The notes beneath the pieces were generated by a model. That model saw only the letters and a program-made list of their open reading frames with translations, had not been told where the DNA came from and did no database searches. From an uncultured Phycisphaerae bacterium (GTDB lineage: Bacteria > Planctomycetota > Phycisphaerae > Sedimentisphaerales > Anaerohalosphaeraceae), in contig CALKKA010000033.1 of NCBI GenBank assembly GCA_937995495.1, positions 1 to 7,578 on the forward strand: a DNA stretch of 7,578 nucleotides. Reading direction: 5' to 3'. The translations under genes and the position numbers were made by a program. Shown piece after piece: positions 1 to 6,116 of the stretch (positions are counted from its first letter, which is position 1; every line of letters begins with the position of its first letter).

Positions 1-1622
1 AGTTGTGTTTGCAGGTCCTGCTGTTTGTCCAACAGACGTGCTTCTTTGTTAGCTGCATCCTGCAGTTCAGCGGCTTTAGCCGCGATTTGTTCATTTAGTT
101 GCTCAATATCGGTCTGCAGGGCTTTATTGGTTTCAGAGGAGGTTTCCATTTGTTGCCGCAGTAAAGCCATCTCCCCATGCAAGGTCGCCAGCGATACTTC
201 TGCCCGGCCGGTTTGTTGGGTCTGATCCGTGAGTCGGTCCTGGGTGTCCGAGAGCGCCTGCTGTAGTTCTTCAATTTGTTGCTGACGGTATGCATAATCG
301 GTTTGCAGAGATTCCAACTGCTGCTGATGGTCATTAAGCTGGGCCGCCAACGCCCCTTTATCTTGCTGGGCTGTTTGAAGATGGTGGGTTTGCGTTTTGT
401 GTTCATCCTGCAGTTGAGCATACTCCCCGCGAACCTGCTGGAGGGTACCGGTTACTGATTCAATTCGGGCCTCCAACTCATCGTGCTGCTCTGAAAGCGT
501 TTCGAGTTGTGTCTGCTTATGCTCGATCTGTTTCTGCAACTGCTGCTGTCCATGCAATCCTTCGGCGATATTCTTTTCGGCTACCTCCAACTGCTGTGTA
601 TAGTCTTGCTGTTGGCTCTGCAGTTGTGCCTGAAGCTGCTGGCAGGACTCATGGGCTTGTTCGGCTTCTGTCTGTGTGGTTTGCAGTTGTTCTTCAAGGG
701 CCTGTTTGTATCGGGACAAGGCCGCCATGGATCCGATACTCCGTGCCAGTTGACCTTGCAGGTCTTCCTGCTGCTGCATTAGCTGCTGCCGTTCAGTGTC
801 GACCGTATCCAGTTCCGACACCTTTGTTTCCATTGCTTTTTGAAGTTGTTCAATCTCAGTTTTCAAGGAGACATGGGTCGTCGCGGACTCATCCAACTGG
901 TTTTTTAGCACTGCCATCTCATCCTGCAGACGAGTGACCTCTTGATCGGATTGGCGGGCTTTTTCAGTCTGCCTGGACAGTTGATCCTGAGTCGCCGTCA
1001 GTTCCTCTTGCAGGCCGGAGGTTGCTGCTTCAGATTCGTGAGTCCGTTCAATGTGTTTGTCTATCTGTTTCACGGCGCGTTCAAGTGTCTGCTCGAGTGT
1101 TTGAATTCGCTGCTGATCGGATTCTTTTTCCTGTTTTAGTTGTTCGATGAGGGTCCAGTATTCTTTCAACTGGGCGGAGGTTTTATCCGTGGCAGCGCTT
1201 TGCTCGGTGAGACGGGAAATGAGACGATTCTGAAGTGTATGTGCTTCGTCCAGATCTTTCTGCCACGCCTTTTTTGTTTCGTCCAATTGGCCGGTCAGCT
1301 GATGTAATTGCTCGGCAGTCTGCTCCGGTTGCTCGCTGTTCTTACGCTGAAATTCGAGGGCATTTTGTTTTTCGGCGACATCCGCTTGCAGGTCTTGGAT
1401 TTTGGCCGTCAGTTCACGGATATAATCGGCCTGGCTTTCGCAGGTGCCCGCAAGGTATTCTTTTTGAACTGAAATTTCGTTGACTTTTTGCTCAGATTCC
1501 TTGAGTTGAACCAATAGCTGTTCGGATGCGGCGCCGGCTTGCTCTTCTGGCGGGGAAGAATCCGGTCCTGTATCCTGTTCTCCGTGCTGCGAACGCTGTT
1601 GAGAATTTCCTTGGGTGCTCAA
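1..1622 (-). CDS. Long Gln/Glu-rich coiled-coil protein, N-terminal 540 residues (3' end beyond window)
   Basis: Reading leftward from 1622, one frame stays open for 540 codons to the window edge, so the gene is partial at its C-terminus. After a polar, probably disordered N-terminus (about residues 1-35, rich in Gln, Ser, Glu and Pro; begins STQGNSQQRS after the start), the rest is almost unbroken heptad-type sequence rich in Gln, Glu, Leu, Ala and Lys. I see no signal peptide, membrane segment, Walker A motif or other catalytic motif. Stops at 1652, 1649 and 1646 bound the frame upstream. The first in-frame ATG is at 917, deep in the coiled coil, so TTG at 1622 is chosen; it has GGGAG at 1629-1633 and a 6-base gap. 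A strong promoter lies about 115 bases upstream. Residues about 203-292 and 452-540 align without gaps at a 249-residue offset. The protein could be structural, scaffolding or SMC-like. Coding status is near certain; function is unknown. Confidence 0.9.
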   Translation of the reverse strand, partial: MSTQGNSQQRSQHGEQDTGPDSSPPEEQAGAASEQLLVQLKESEQKVNEISVQKEYLAGTCESQADYIRELTAKIQDLQADVAEKQNALEFQRKNSEQPEQTAEQLHQLTGQLDETKKAWQKDLDEAHTLQNRLISRLTEQSAATDKTSAQLKEYWTLIEQLKQEKESDQQRIQTLEQTLERAVKQIDKHIERTHESEAATSGLQEELTATQDQLSRQTEKARQSDQEVTRLQDEMAVLKNQLDESATTHVSLKTEIEQLQKAMETKVSELDTVDTERQQLMQQQEDLQGQLARSIGSMAALSRYKQALEEQLQTTQTEAEQAHESCQQLQAQLQSQQQDYTQQLEVAEKNIAEGLHGQQQLQKQIEHKQTQLETLSEQHDELEARIESVTGTLQQVRGEYAQLQDEHKTQTHHLQTAQQDKGALAAQLNDHQQQLESLQTDYAYRQQQIEELQQALSDTQDRLTDQTQQTGRAEVSLATLHGEMALLRQQMETSSETNKALQTDIEQLNEQIAAKAAELQDAANKEARLLDKQQDLQTQ

Positions 1623-1721
1623 GCTGCACTCCCGCTTCCATTGTTATCATCACACACACATCCATGCGTCCCAAAACGGAGATGCCCGTCTCCTAAATAC
1701 GCTTCGTTTGAAAAAAACAAC

Positions 1722-1749
1722 TTCAAAACCTGCGAAAGATAGGTATTAT
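1722..1749 (+). promoter_or_regulatory. Possible overlapping rightward promoter
   Basis: On the plus strand, TTCAAA (1722-1727), 16 bases and TATTAT (1744-1749) make a moderate sigma-70 match. Its -10 shares bases with the -10 of the stronger leftward promoter, because TATTATA reads as a -10 on both strands. If active it would give the transporter gene at 1960 a leader of about 200 bases. No clearly better promoter for that gene was found, so this is a candidate only. Confidence 0.3.
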
Positions 1750-1773
1750 AGGGTGTTGGGGATTCCATTTCAA
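1745..1773 (-). promoter_or_regulatory. Sigma-70-type promoter for the coiled-coil gene
   Basis: Read on the minus strand, TTGAAA (1773-1768) is followed by exactly 17 bases and then a perfect TATAAT (1750-1745). The expected start of transcription is near 1738, giving a leader of about 115 bases before the TTG start at 1622. It is the only strong promoter match I found facing left in this region. Confidence 0.75.
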
Positions 1774-1959
1774 GGGAAACATAAGAAGCTTTTTGATGAG
1801 ATGCGGATTATAGAGGTCACTTTTGAAAACCGTTTACGCCCCGTGACTCTATGTGTTGCCGTTGTCGTAAGTTATCGTTTTATTGAAAAACCTCCTTGAT
1901 ATGGTCGCATGATTTATTTACCCTAAATCGTCAGCGAGGCTTCTTAATAGGGCTCCATC

Positions 1960-2670
1960 ATGGATAATAGTATCATTATTTTATGTGGGACAGCGGCATC
2001 AATTGGCCTTATCCATACGGCTTTGGGGCCGGATCACTACCTGCCTTTCATCATGATGGGTCGGGCTCGGCGATGGTCCTTGGCAAAGACGGCATGGATT
2101 ACATTCTTATGCGGTCTTGGCCATGTTCTCAGCTCAGTCCTGCTTGGTTTGGCTGGTGTTCTGCTCGGGATACAGGTCATGAAACTCGAAGTGCTGGAGG
2201 CTTTTCGTGGTTCTATTGCCGCCTGGTTGCTGATTGGGTTTGGCTTTGCTTATTTTCTCTGGGGGATTCGTCGAGCAATCCTGAACCGCCCACACCGTCA
2301 TGTCCATTCTCACGGTGATGCTGGAAAGCATGAACACGAGCATACTCATCTATCAGATCACGCCCATGTGCATGATGAAAAAAAGACGAATATGACTCCG
2401 TGGATTCTGTTTACGATCTTTGTCTTCGGGCCGTGTGAGCCGTTGATTCCGCTGTTGATGTATCCCGCTGCGGAAAAGAGCGTTTTGGGAACCATTCTCG
2501 TAGCGGCTGTCTTTTCAGTGGTGACGGTCGGGACCATGTTGACGATTGTTCTGCTTTCTTCGTGGGGTGTTGCTTTTGTGAAGTTGGGGCGGATGGAACG
2601 CTATACCCACGCCGTAGCGGGGGCGACAATTTGTGCTTCTGGGTTGGCGATTCAGTTTCTGGGCCTATGA
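1960..2670 (+). CDS. Six-TM NicO/UreH-type (DsbD/TauE-like fold) transporter with His-rich loop
   Basis: This 236-residue inner-membrane protein has two three-helix halves. The first half carries H19-TALGPDHYLPF, with a His and a downstream Asp-His pair (D25, H26), then CGLGH (H55), matching the metal-contacting motifs of NicO, UreH and RcnA-type transporters. The second half opens with FGPCEPLIPLL (about 156-166), the Pro-Cys-x-Pro type signature of the DsbD/TauE superfamily. Between the halves, residues 112-138 contain 11 histidines, a typical divalent-metal loop. The family exports or imports Ni, Co or similar ions, or supports metalloenzyme assembly; the substrate here is not decided by the sequence. 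ATG 1960 is preceded by a modest AGGG. No urease or hydrogenase gene is nearby, and the gene appears to be transcribed alone, with a weak terminator behind it. Annotation pipelines might call it a sulfite exporter TauE/SafE family protein. Family placement is good; function is inferred. Confidence 0.85.
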   Translation: MDNSIIILCGTAASIGLIHTALGPDHYLPFIMMGRARRWSLAKTAWITFLCGLGHVLSSVLLGLAGVLLGIQVMKLEVLEAFRGSIAAWLLIGFGFAYFLWGIRRAILNRPHRHVHSHGDAGKHEHEHTHLSDHAHVHDEKKTNMTPWILFTIFVFGPCEPLIPLLMYPAAEKSVLGTILVAAVFSVVTVGTMLTIVLLSSWGVAFVKLGRMERYTHAVAGATICASGLAIQFLGL

Positions 2671-2677
2671 AGTCCCC

Positions 2678-2710
2678 GATTTACAGTTCTGTAATCTTTC
2701 ATCGTTTTTT
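2678..2710 (+). terminator. Weak rho-independent terminator candidate
   Basis: Starting 8 bases after the transporter stop codon, GATTTACAG and CTGTAATC (2678-2696) form an 8-pair stem with one bulged T and a very short loop. It is followed by TTT and, after ATCG, a six-T run at 2705-2710. The stem is not GC-rich and the T run is displaced, so termination may be partial. Its place just ahead of the hisH promoter supports a transcription boundary. Confidence 0.35.
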
Positions 2711-2719
2711 GAATCGCCG

Positions 2720-2748
2720 TTGAGAATTCGTAGCTGATTTGCTATAAT
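2720..2748 (+). promoter_or_regulatory. Sigma-70-type promoter for hisH-hisF
   Basis: TTGAGA (2720-2725), exactly 17 bases, and a perfect TATAAT (2743-2748) give an expected start near 2755 and a leader of about 45 bases to the hisH ATG. The leader shows no run of histidine codons and no obvious attenuator, so classical his-leader attenuation is not supported. Confidence 0.75.
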
Positions 2749-2799
2749 TCAGGACTGTGACTGCAAGATTTATATCAATCATTCTGCATTGGGACGGTT

Positions 2800-3414
2800 A
2801 TGCTGGTTATTATTGATTATGGCGTTGGGAATGTACAGAGCGTGACAAATGCGTTCCGGTATATTGGTTCGGATATTACTGTCAGCTGCGATCCCGCAGT
2901 CATTGATAGGGCCCACGGTTTGATTCTGCCGGGTGTGGGAGCCAGCGGCTATGCGATGGAAAAAATCGCTCCCATTGCCGATGTCATTAAGAGCCAAGCC
3001 GCCGCGGGAAAACCATTATTGGGGATTTGTGTGGGCTATCAGCTTTTGTTTGAGGAAAGCTATGAAATGGGTACGCATCAGTGTTTGGGATTGGTCAAAG
3101 GAAAGGTGATTCCTATTCCGACGGATATGGGTTTAACGATTCCGCATATGGGCTGGAATTATGTCAAATTCGATGATGATATGAGGCTGTTCCAGGGATT
3201 GGGCGAAGGAAAGCATTTTGCTTTCGCCAACTCATTCTATGCCCAAATGGATGACCCCGATGCCAAGGTGGCCTATACCGGCTACGGGATTCAGATGACA
3301 GGGGCCGTTGAGAAGGGCAATATTTACGGTTGTCAATTCCACCCGGAAAAAAGTGCCGCCGATGGATTGCAGGTGCTCAAAAATTTTGTCAAGATTTGTC
3401 ATGAGGAATTATAA
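2800..3414 (+). CDS. hisH: Imidazole glycerol phosphate synthase, glutamine amidotransferase subunit
   Basis: This 204-residue class I glutamine amidotransferase hydrolyses glutamine and channels the ammonia to HisF for the fifth step of histidine biosynthesis. The oxyanion-strand motif PGVG is at 44-47, the nucleophile is Cys77 in GICVGYQLLF, and the rest of the triad is His181 and Glu183 in FHPEKS. The HisH-typical PHMGWN is at 115-120. Length is normal for the family. The start is ATG 2800 with GGGACGG just upstream. hisF follows after 81 bases, and the strong promoter at 2720-2748 should drive both. Two positions deviate from common HisH sequence: GICVGY where GICLGM is usual, and FANSF (Asn144) where most members have a His in F-V-H-S-Y. 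The triad is intact, so activity is expected. A paralogue serving another HisF-like amination is possible, but the normal HisF next door argues against it. Confidence 0.95.
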   Translation: MLVIIDYGVGNVQSVTNAFRYIGSDITVSCDPAVIDRAHGLILPGVGASGYAMEKIAPIADVIKSQAAAGKPLLGICVGYQLLFEESYEMGTHQCLGLVKGKVIPIPTDMGLTIPHMGWNYVKFDDDMRLFQGLGEGKHFAFANSFYAQMDDPDAKVAYTGYGIQMTGAVEKGNIYGCQFHPEKSAADGLQVLKNFVKICHEEL

Positions 3415-3495
3415 TAGCTGTGATATGAGTGGATTGCCCTGCGTTGTGGACAAAAGTTTCGACCGGGACAGACTGCTTAACAGAGAGGACTAAAT

Positions 3496-4263
3496 ATGCT
3501 GACCAAGCGAATTATTCCCTGTTTGGACGTAAAGGATAACCGTGTTGTCAAGGGCGTTAACTTCTTGAACCTGCGGGATGCGGGTGACCCGATCGAACTT
3601 GGGAAAAAATACAGCGATGAAGGTGCCGATGAGTTGGTTTTTCTGGACATCACCGCGACCATCCGCTCGAAAAAGACGATAGTGGACCTGGTTCAGCAAG
3701 TCGCTGCCAATGTCTTCATTCCGTTTACGGTTGGCGGCGGCATTTCAAAAGCTGACGAGATTGGTCTGTTGCTGCGGAGCGGGGCGGACAAATGTTCCAT
3801 TAACACCGCCGCGGTCAATAATCCGGATATTTTAAGCGAGTCAGCCGAACGATTTGGCAGCCAGTGTGTTGTGCTGGCGATTGACGCTCGTCGCACTGTT
3901 GGCAAGGTTGGTAAATGGCATGTGACGGTCAAGGCTGGTTCGGAACCGACGGATATTGATGCCATTGAATGGGCTATAAGAGCTGAAAAACTAGGTGCCG
4001 GTGAAATCCTATTGACGAGTATGGATGCTGACGGTACGCAGGCCGGTTATGATATCGAATTGACTCGTGCGGTTGCAGAAGCCGTTAATATCCCGGTGAT
4101 CGCCTCTGGCGGGGCGGGTACGCTTGAATCATTAACCGAAGTGCTTGCCGATGGGAAGGCCGATGCAGTTCTAGCCGCCTCGATTTTCCACTACGGAACC
4201 TATTCTATCAAAGAAACCAAAGAATTTCTGAAAGAAAATGGTGTCCCGGTGCGTCCTGTATAA
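3496..4263 (+). CDS. hisF: Imidazole glycerol phosphate synthase, cyclase subunit
   Basis: This 255-residue (beta/alpha)8-barrel protein takes ammonia from HisH and converts PRFAR to imidazole glycerol phosphate and AICAR. The two catalytic aspartates are at the standard positions: Asp11 in RIIPCLDVKDNRVVKG and Asp130 in LAIDARR. Lys19 of the first phosphate-site strand is present. The second half repeats the half-barrel pattern, with LLTSMDADGTQAGYD (about 172-186) and VIASGGAGT (about 201-209) for phosphate binding. Length and ends are normal, including the C-terminal VPVRP. The start is ATG 3496, with AGAGAGGA ending 7 bases before it. It lies 81 bases after hisH with no promoter of its own that I could recognise, so it is very likely co-transcribed. 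No other his gene is in the window, so the rest of the pathway must be elsewhere. Confidence 0.97.
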   Translation: MLTKRIIPCLDVKDNRVVKGVNFLNLRDAGDPIELGKKYSDEGADELVFLDITATIRSKKTIVDLVQQVAANVFIPFTVGGGISKADEIGLLLRSGADKCSINTAAVNNPDILSESAERFGSQCVVLAIDARRTVGKVGKWHVTVKAGSEPTDIDAIEWAIRAEKLGAGEILLTSMDADGTQAGYDIELTRAVAEAVNIPVIASGGAGTLESLTEVLADGKADAVLAASIFHYGTYSIKETKEFLKENGVPVRPV

Positions 4264-4305
4264 TACAGAGGAATGGTTTTAGACTTTAATTCAAGGGAGT
4301 CAAGC

Positions 4306-5292
4306 ATGGACACGAATCAAATGCGTCAAATTAGTGTCATTGAGCCTATCGGTGCTGCTATTGAAAAGACCAAGCAAATTCTTTTTCAGCCATTCGATAT
4401 CACAAAATGGTTTGCCATTGGTTTTTGTGCCTTCTTGGCAACTTTGGGCAATGGGGGTTGGCCAAATGCTGGCGGGGGAGGTGGTCAAGGAGGCGGGCAT
4501 CCACAGGATTTTCAGCATCAAATAAACACCATCAAGGATTCTGTACTTGATAATCTACCGATTATTATGTCTGTTGCCGCAGTTGTTTTGTTGCTGATTC
4601 TGGTCATTTCGGTCGTGCTTATGTGGCTCAAAAGCCGGGGACAGTTTATGTTCCTGGACTGCGTTGCTCGGAATGTTGCTGAAGTAAAGAATCCATGGAA
4701 ACAATATGCGCAACAAGCCAATAGCCTGTTCCTCTTTAAGTTGGCGCTTTGGGCGGCGGGATTCGTTGGAGCAATGCTGTTTATCATTCCGCTGGTAATG
4801 ATTGGGACATGCTTTGTGCGCGTCGGAATAGAGCTTTTTCCGCTGGTTAATATTGTCTGGGTTTTTCTTTTGATTTTCGGGATTATTGTGGTTGCGATGG
4901 CAATCGGGACGGTCAAAGTACTAACAAACGAATTTGTTGTTCCCATTATGTATTTGCGAGGCTGTCTTATCAAGGATGCCTGGCGTGAATGCTGGCAGCT
5001 TTTGATGTCCAACAAGGGGCCGTTTACGCTTTACCTGCTTTTTTTGCTTGTGATCGGGTTGGCCATTGGCATGATCGTTCTTCTTACTGTCTTGGTGACC
5101 TGCTGCTGTGCGGCTTGTTTTCTTATGATCCCATACATAGGAACCGTTGTCATGCTGCCGATTCTTGTTTGGCGGCGAGCCTACTCACTTTTTTATCTAA
5201 GCCAATACGGTCCTGAATTTGATGTTTTTGGTCCGGAGCCAACGCCCGTTGTTGTTCCCACAGAATTAATACCGCCCGTGCAGAATCCTTAA
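4306..5292 (+). CDS. Multi-pass membrane protein of unknown function with glycine-rich loop
   Basis: I do not recognise a named function. The frame opens at ATG 4273, but I place the start at ATG 4306, which has AAGGGAG at 4293-4299 and a 6-base gap; the upstream ATG has its purine run only about one base away. This gives 328 residues. A conserved-looking N-terminal segment (ISVIEPIGAAIEKTKQILF, 9-27) resembles an amphipathic helix lying ahead of a hydrophobic stretch at about 33-48. A loop of mostly Gly (55-64) follows, then hydrophobic segments at about 86-108, 141-170, 180-202, 238-265 and 268-290. Three adjacent cysteines (266-268) lie in a late helix. The C-terminal tail is Pro-rich and ends PPVQNP. 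I have an impression of similar planctomycete membrane proteins, but cannot verify it. The gene lies 42 bases after hisF and 11 bases before the VanZ-like gene, so it sits in the middle of a probable operon. Confidence 0.85.
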   Translation: MDTNQMRQISVIEPIGAAIEKTKQILFQPFDITKWFAIGFCAFLATLGNGGWPNAGGGGGQGGGHPQDFQHQINTIKDSVLDNLPIIMSVAAVVLLLILVISVVLMWLKSRGQFMFLDCVARNVAEVKNPWKQYAQQANSLFLFKLALWAAGFVGAMLFIIPLVMIGTCFVRVGIELFPLVNIVWVFLLIFGIIVVAMAIGTVKVLTNEFVVPIMYLRGCLIKDAWRECWQLLMSNKGPFTLYLLFLLVIGLAIGMIVLLTVLVTCCCAACFLMIPYIGTVVMLPILVWRRAYSLFYLSQYGPEFDVFGPEPTPVVVPTELIPPVQNP

Positions 5293-5303
5293 TCACGAAC
5301 TCC

Positions 5304-6026
5304 ATGAAACTATTGCGTCGACATAAGGCCGTTTTGCTCGTGCTGGGGATTTACTGGCCGGTCATTTTTTGGCTGACCCATATTCCCGTTCCTGATGTTG
5401 CGCGGCAAAGCGGCATGAGCGATAAGACCATGCATGTAATGGCTTATTTCGCATTGACTTTCCTGGTCTGGTTTGCCGTCAGTCCCTATCAAAAAGCTGG
5501 GTGGGGCAACCTCAAGGTATGGATTGTTCTGGCAACAGTCATTGGATATGCGGCAATCGATGAATACCTGCAAGGATATGTCGGGCGCTCCGTGGATATG
5601 CAGGATTTCATTGCGGATGTGTTTGGTATCGTTTTGGGTCTGGGCATGCTTTCAGTTTTTGGTTTTTGGCCGGCGATGCTGTTGTCGGCAGCCTTTTTTA
5701 TATTTGTTATATCCAACATGTCAAACCTGCTGCTGTTATATCGGCAATATTATTTGAATGCAGTATTTCACTTGACCGCTTATACAGCTTTTACGCTGAT
5801 TTGGATGCAATATCTTGAGCGTCACAGTAAGCCGCGCAGCAGTCGGGTATTATGGCTGATGACTTTGATGGCAATTCCCATGTTGCTCTTATTGGGGATC
5901 AAAGTAACCGCCACATTTTTTGACAGGCCATTTGCCTGGATCGATATAGCGACAGGCCTATTGGGCATATGTGCAGCTATTTTGATGTCCGGGGCGGCTT
6001 TCAGAATGTCTGGCGGAAAAAAATAA
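5304..6026 (+). CDS. VanZ-like membrane protein with an internal duplication
   Basis: This 240-residue membrane protein has about eight hydrophobic segments. The N-terminal half has the VanZ pattern: DKxxH (D40, K41, H44) ahead of AYFALT, then DEYLQ (D86, E87, Q90) and RSVDMQDFIADVFG (R95, D98, D101, D105, G108). VanZ itself gives low-level teicoplanin resistance in enterococci, but most family members are uncharacterised envelope proteins, so a resistance role should not be assumed. The second half repeats the layout: HLTAYTAFT (H156) and then RPFAWIDIATGLLG (R208, D214, G221). Several polar residues are lost, so it is probably a degenerate second copy. Single-domain VanZ proteins are commonly about 120-170 residues, so this one is long. 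ATG 5304 follows the previous gene by 11 bases and has no good Shine-Dalgarno, suggesting translational coupling. Confidence 0.88.
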   Translation: MKLLRRHKAVLLVLGIYWPVIFWLTHIPVPDVARQSGMSDKTMHVMAYFALTFLVWFAVSPYQKAGWGNLKVWIVLATVIGYAAIDEYLQGYVGRSVDMQDFIADVFGIVLGLGMLSVFGFWPAMLLSAAFFIFVISNMSNLLLLYRQYYLNAVFHLTAYTAFTLIWMQYLERHSKPRSSRVLWLMTLMAIPMLLLLGIKVTATFFDRPFAWIDIATGLLGICAAILMSGAAFRMSGGKK

Positions 6027-6034
6027 ACCTCGCT

Positions 6035-6063
6035 TTGACATTCCCTCTCGCATTTCATACAAT
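6035..6063 (+). promoter_or_regulatory. Near-consensus sigma-70 promoter for the cyclophilin pair
   Basis: A perfect TTGACA (6035-6040), 17 bases, and TACAAT (6058-6063, one mismatch) predict transcription from about 6070, about 47 bases before the ATG at 6117. This is the best promoter match in the window and suggests constitutive, strong expression of the two prolyl isomerases, separate from the his operon upstream. Confidence 0.8.
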
Positions 6064-6116
6064 GATTTCTACCGTTTATGATAAGAACTAAGTCTTTTTT
6101 CAAAGTGGAGGTTATT

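Larger units (their letters stand above)
1623..1959. other. Divergent intergenic region (no gene recognised)
   Basis: These 337 bases separate the leftward coiled-coil gene from the rightward transporter gene. They hold the leftward promoter at 1745-1773, a weaker overlapping rightward promoter candidate, a short CA run at 1651-1660, a small GC-rich hairpin at 1678-1693 (GGAGA / TCTCC), and two longer dyads at 1812-1850 and 1911-1929. Short open frames cross the region on both strands, but they lack ribosome-binding sites and recognisable protein character. I do not recognise a cobalamin, NiCo or other named riboswitch. Confidence 0.6.

Noticed and set aside
507..937. Plus-strand open frames of 91 and 142 codons
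   Set aside because: They are antisense shadows of the continuous minus-strand coiled-coil frame; their Leu/Ser/Val-rich composition comes from reading Gln, Glu and Lys codons backwards.
1651..1660. CA dinucleotide run as a phase-variable repeat
   Set aside because: Only five units long and outside the inferred coding frame, so slippage-based switching is unlikely.
1492..1674. Minus-strand 60-codon frame starting near 1674 (with ATGs at 1650 and 1641)
   Set aside because: It is out of frame with the coiled-coil gene, Arg-rich and short. The other frame gives a more protein-like N-terminus, so I kept the TTG start at 1622.
1678..1704. GGAGA/TCTCC hairpin as an attenuator in the coiled-coil leader
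   Set aside because: The stem is only five pairs and on the minus strand is followed by just four T residues; too weak to call.
1706..1728. TTTGAA / TTCAAA dyad next to the A run
   Set aside because: A six-pair AT-only stem in A-rich sequence is expected by chance.
1615..1899. A 94-codon plus-strand open frame across the divergent intergenic region
   Set aside because: It overlaps the coiled-coil start and both promoters, has no ribosome-binding site, and its translation looks like random intergenic sequence.
1897..1925. TTGATA, 17 bases, TACCCT as a promoter for the transporter gene
   Set aside because: The -35 is good, but the -10 matches only three of six positions, so it is not convincing.
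3425..3493. A 22-codon frame filling the hisH-hisF gap and ending two bases before the hisF ATG
   Set aside because: It has no nearby Shine-Dalgarno and no recognisable features; a leader peptide role is possible but not supported.
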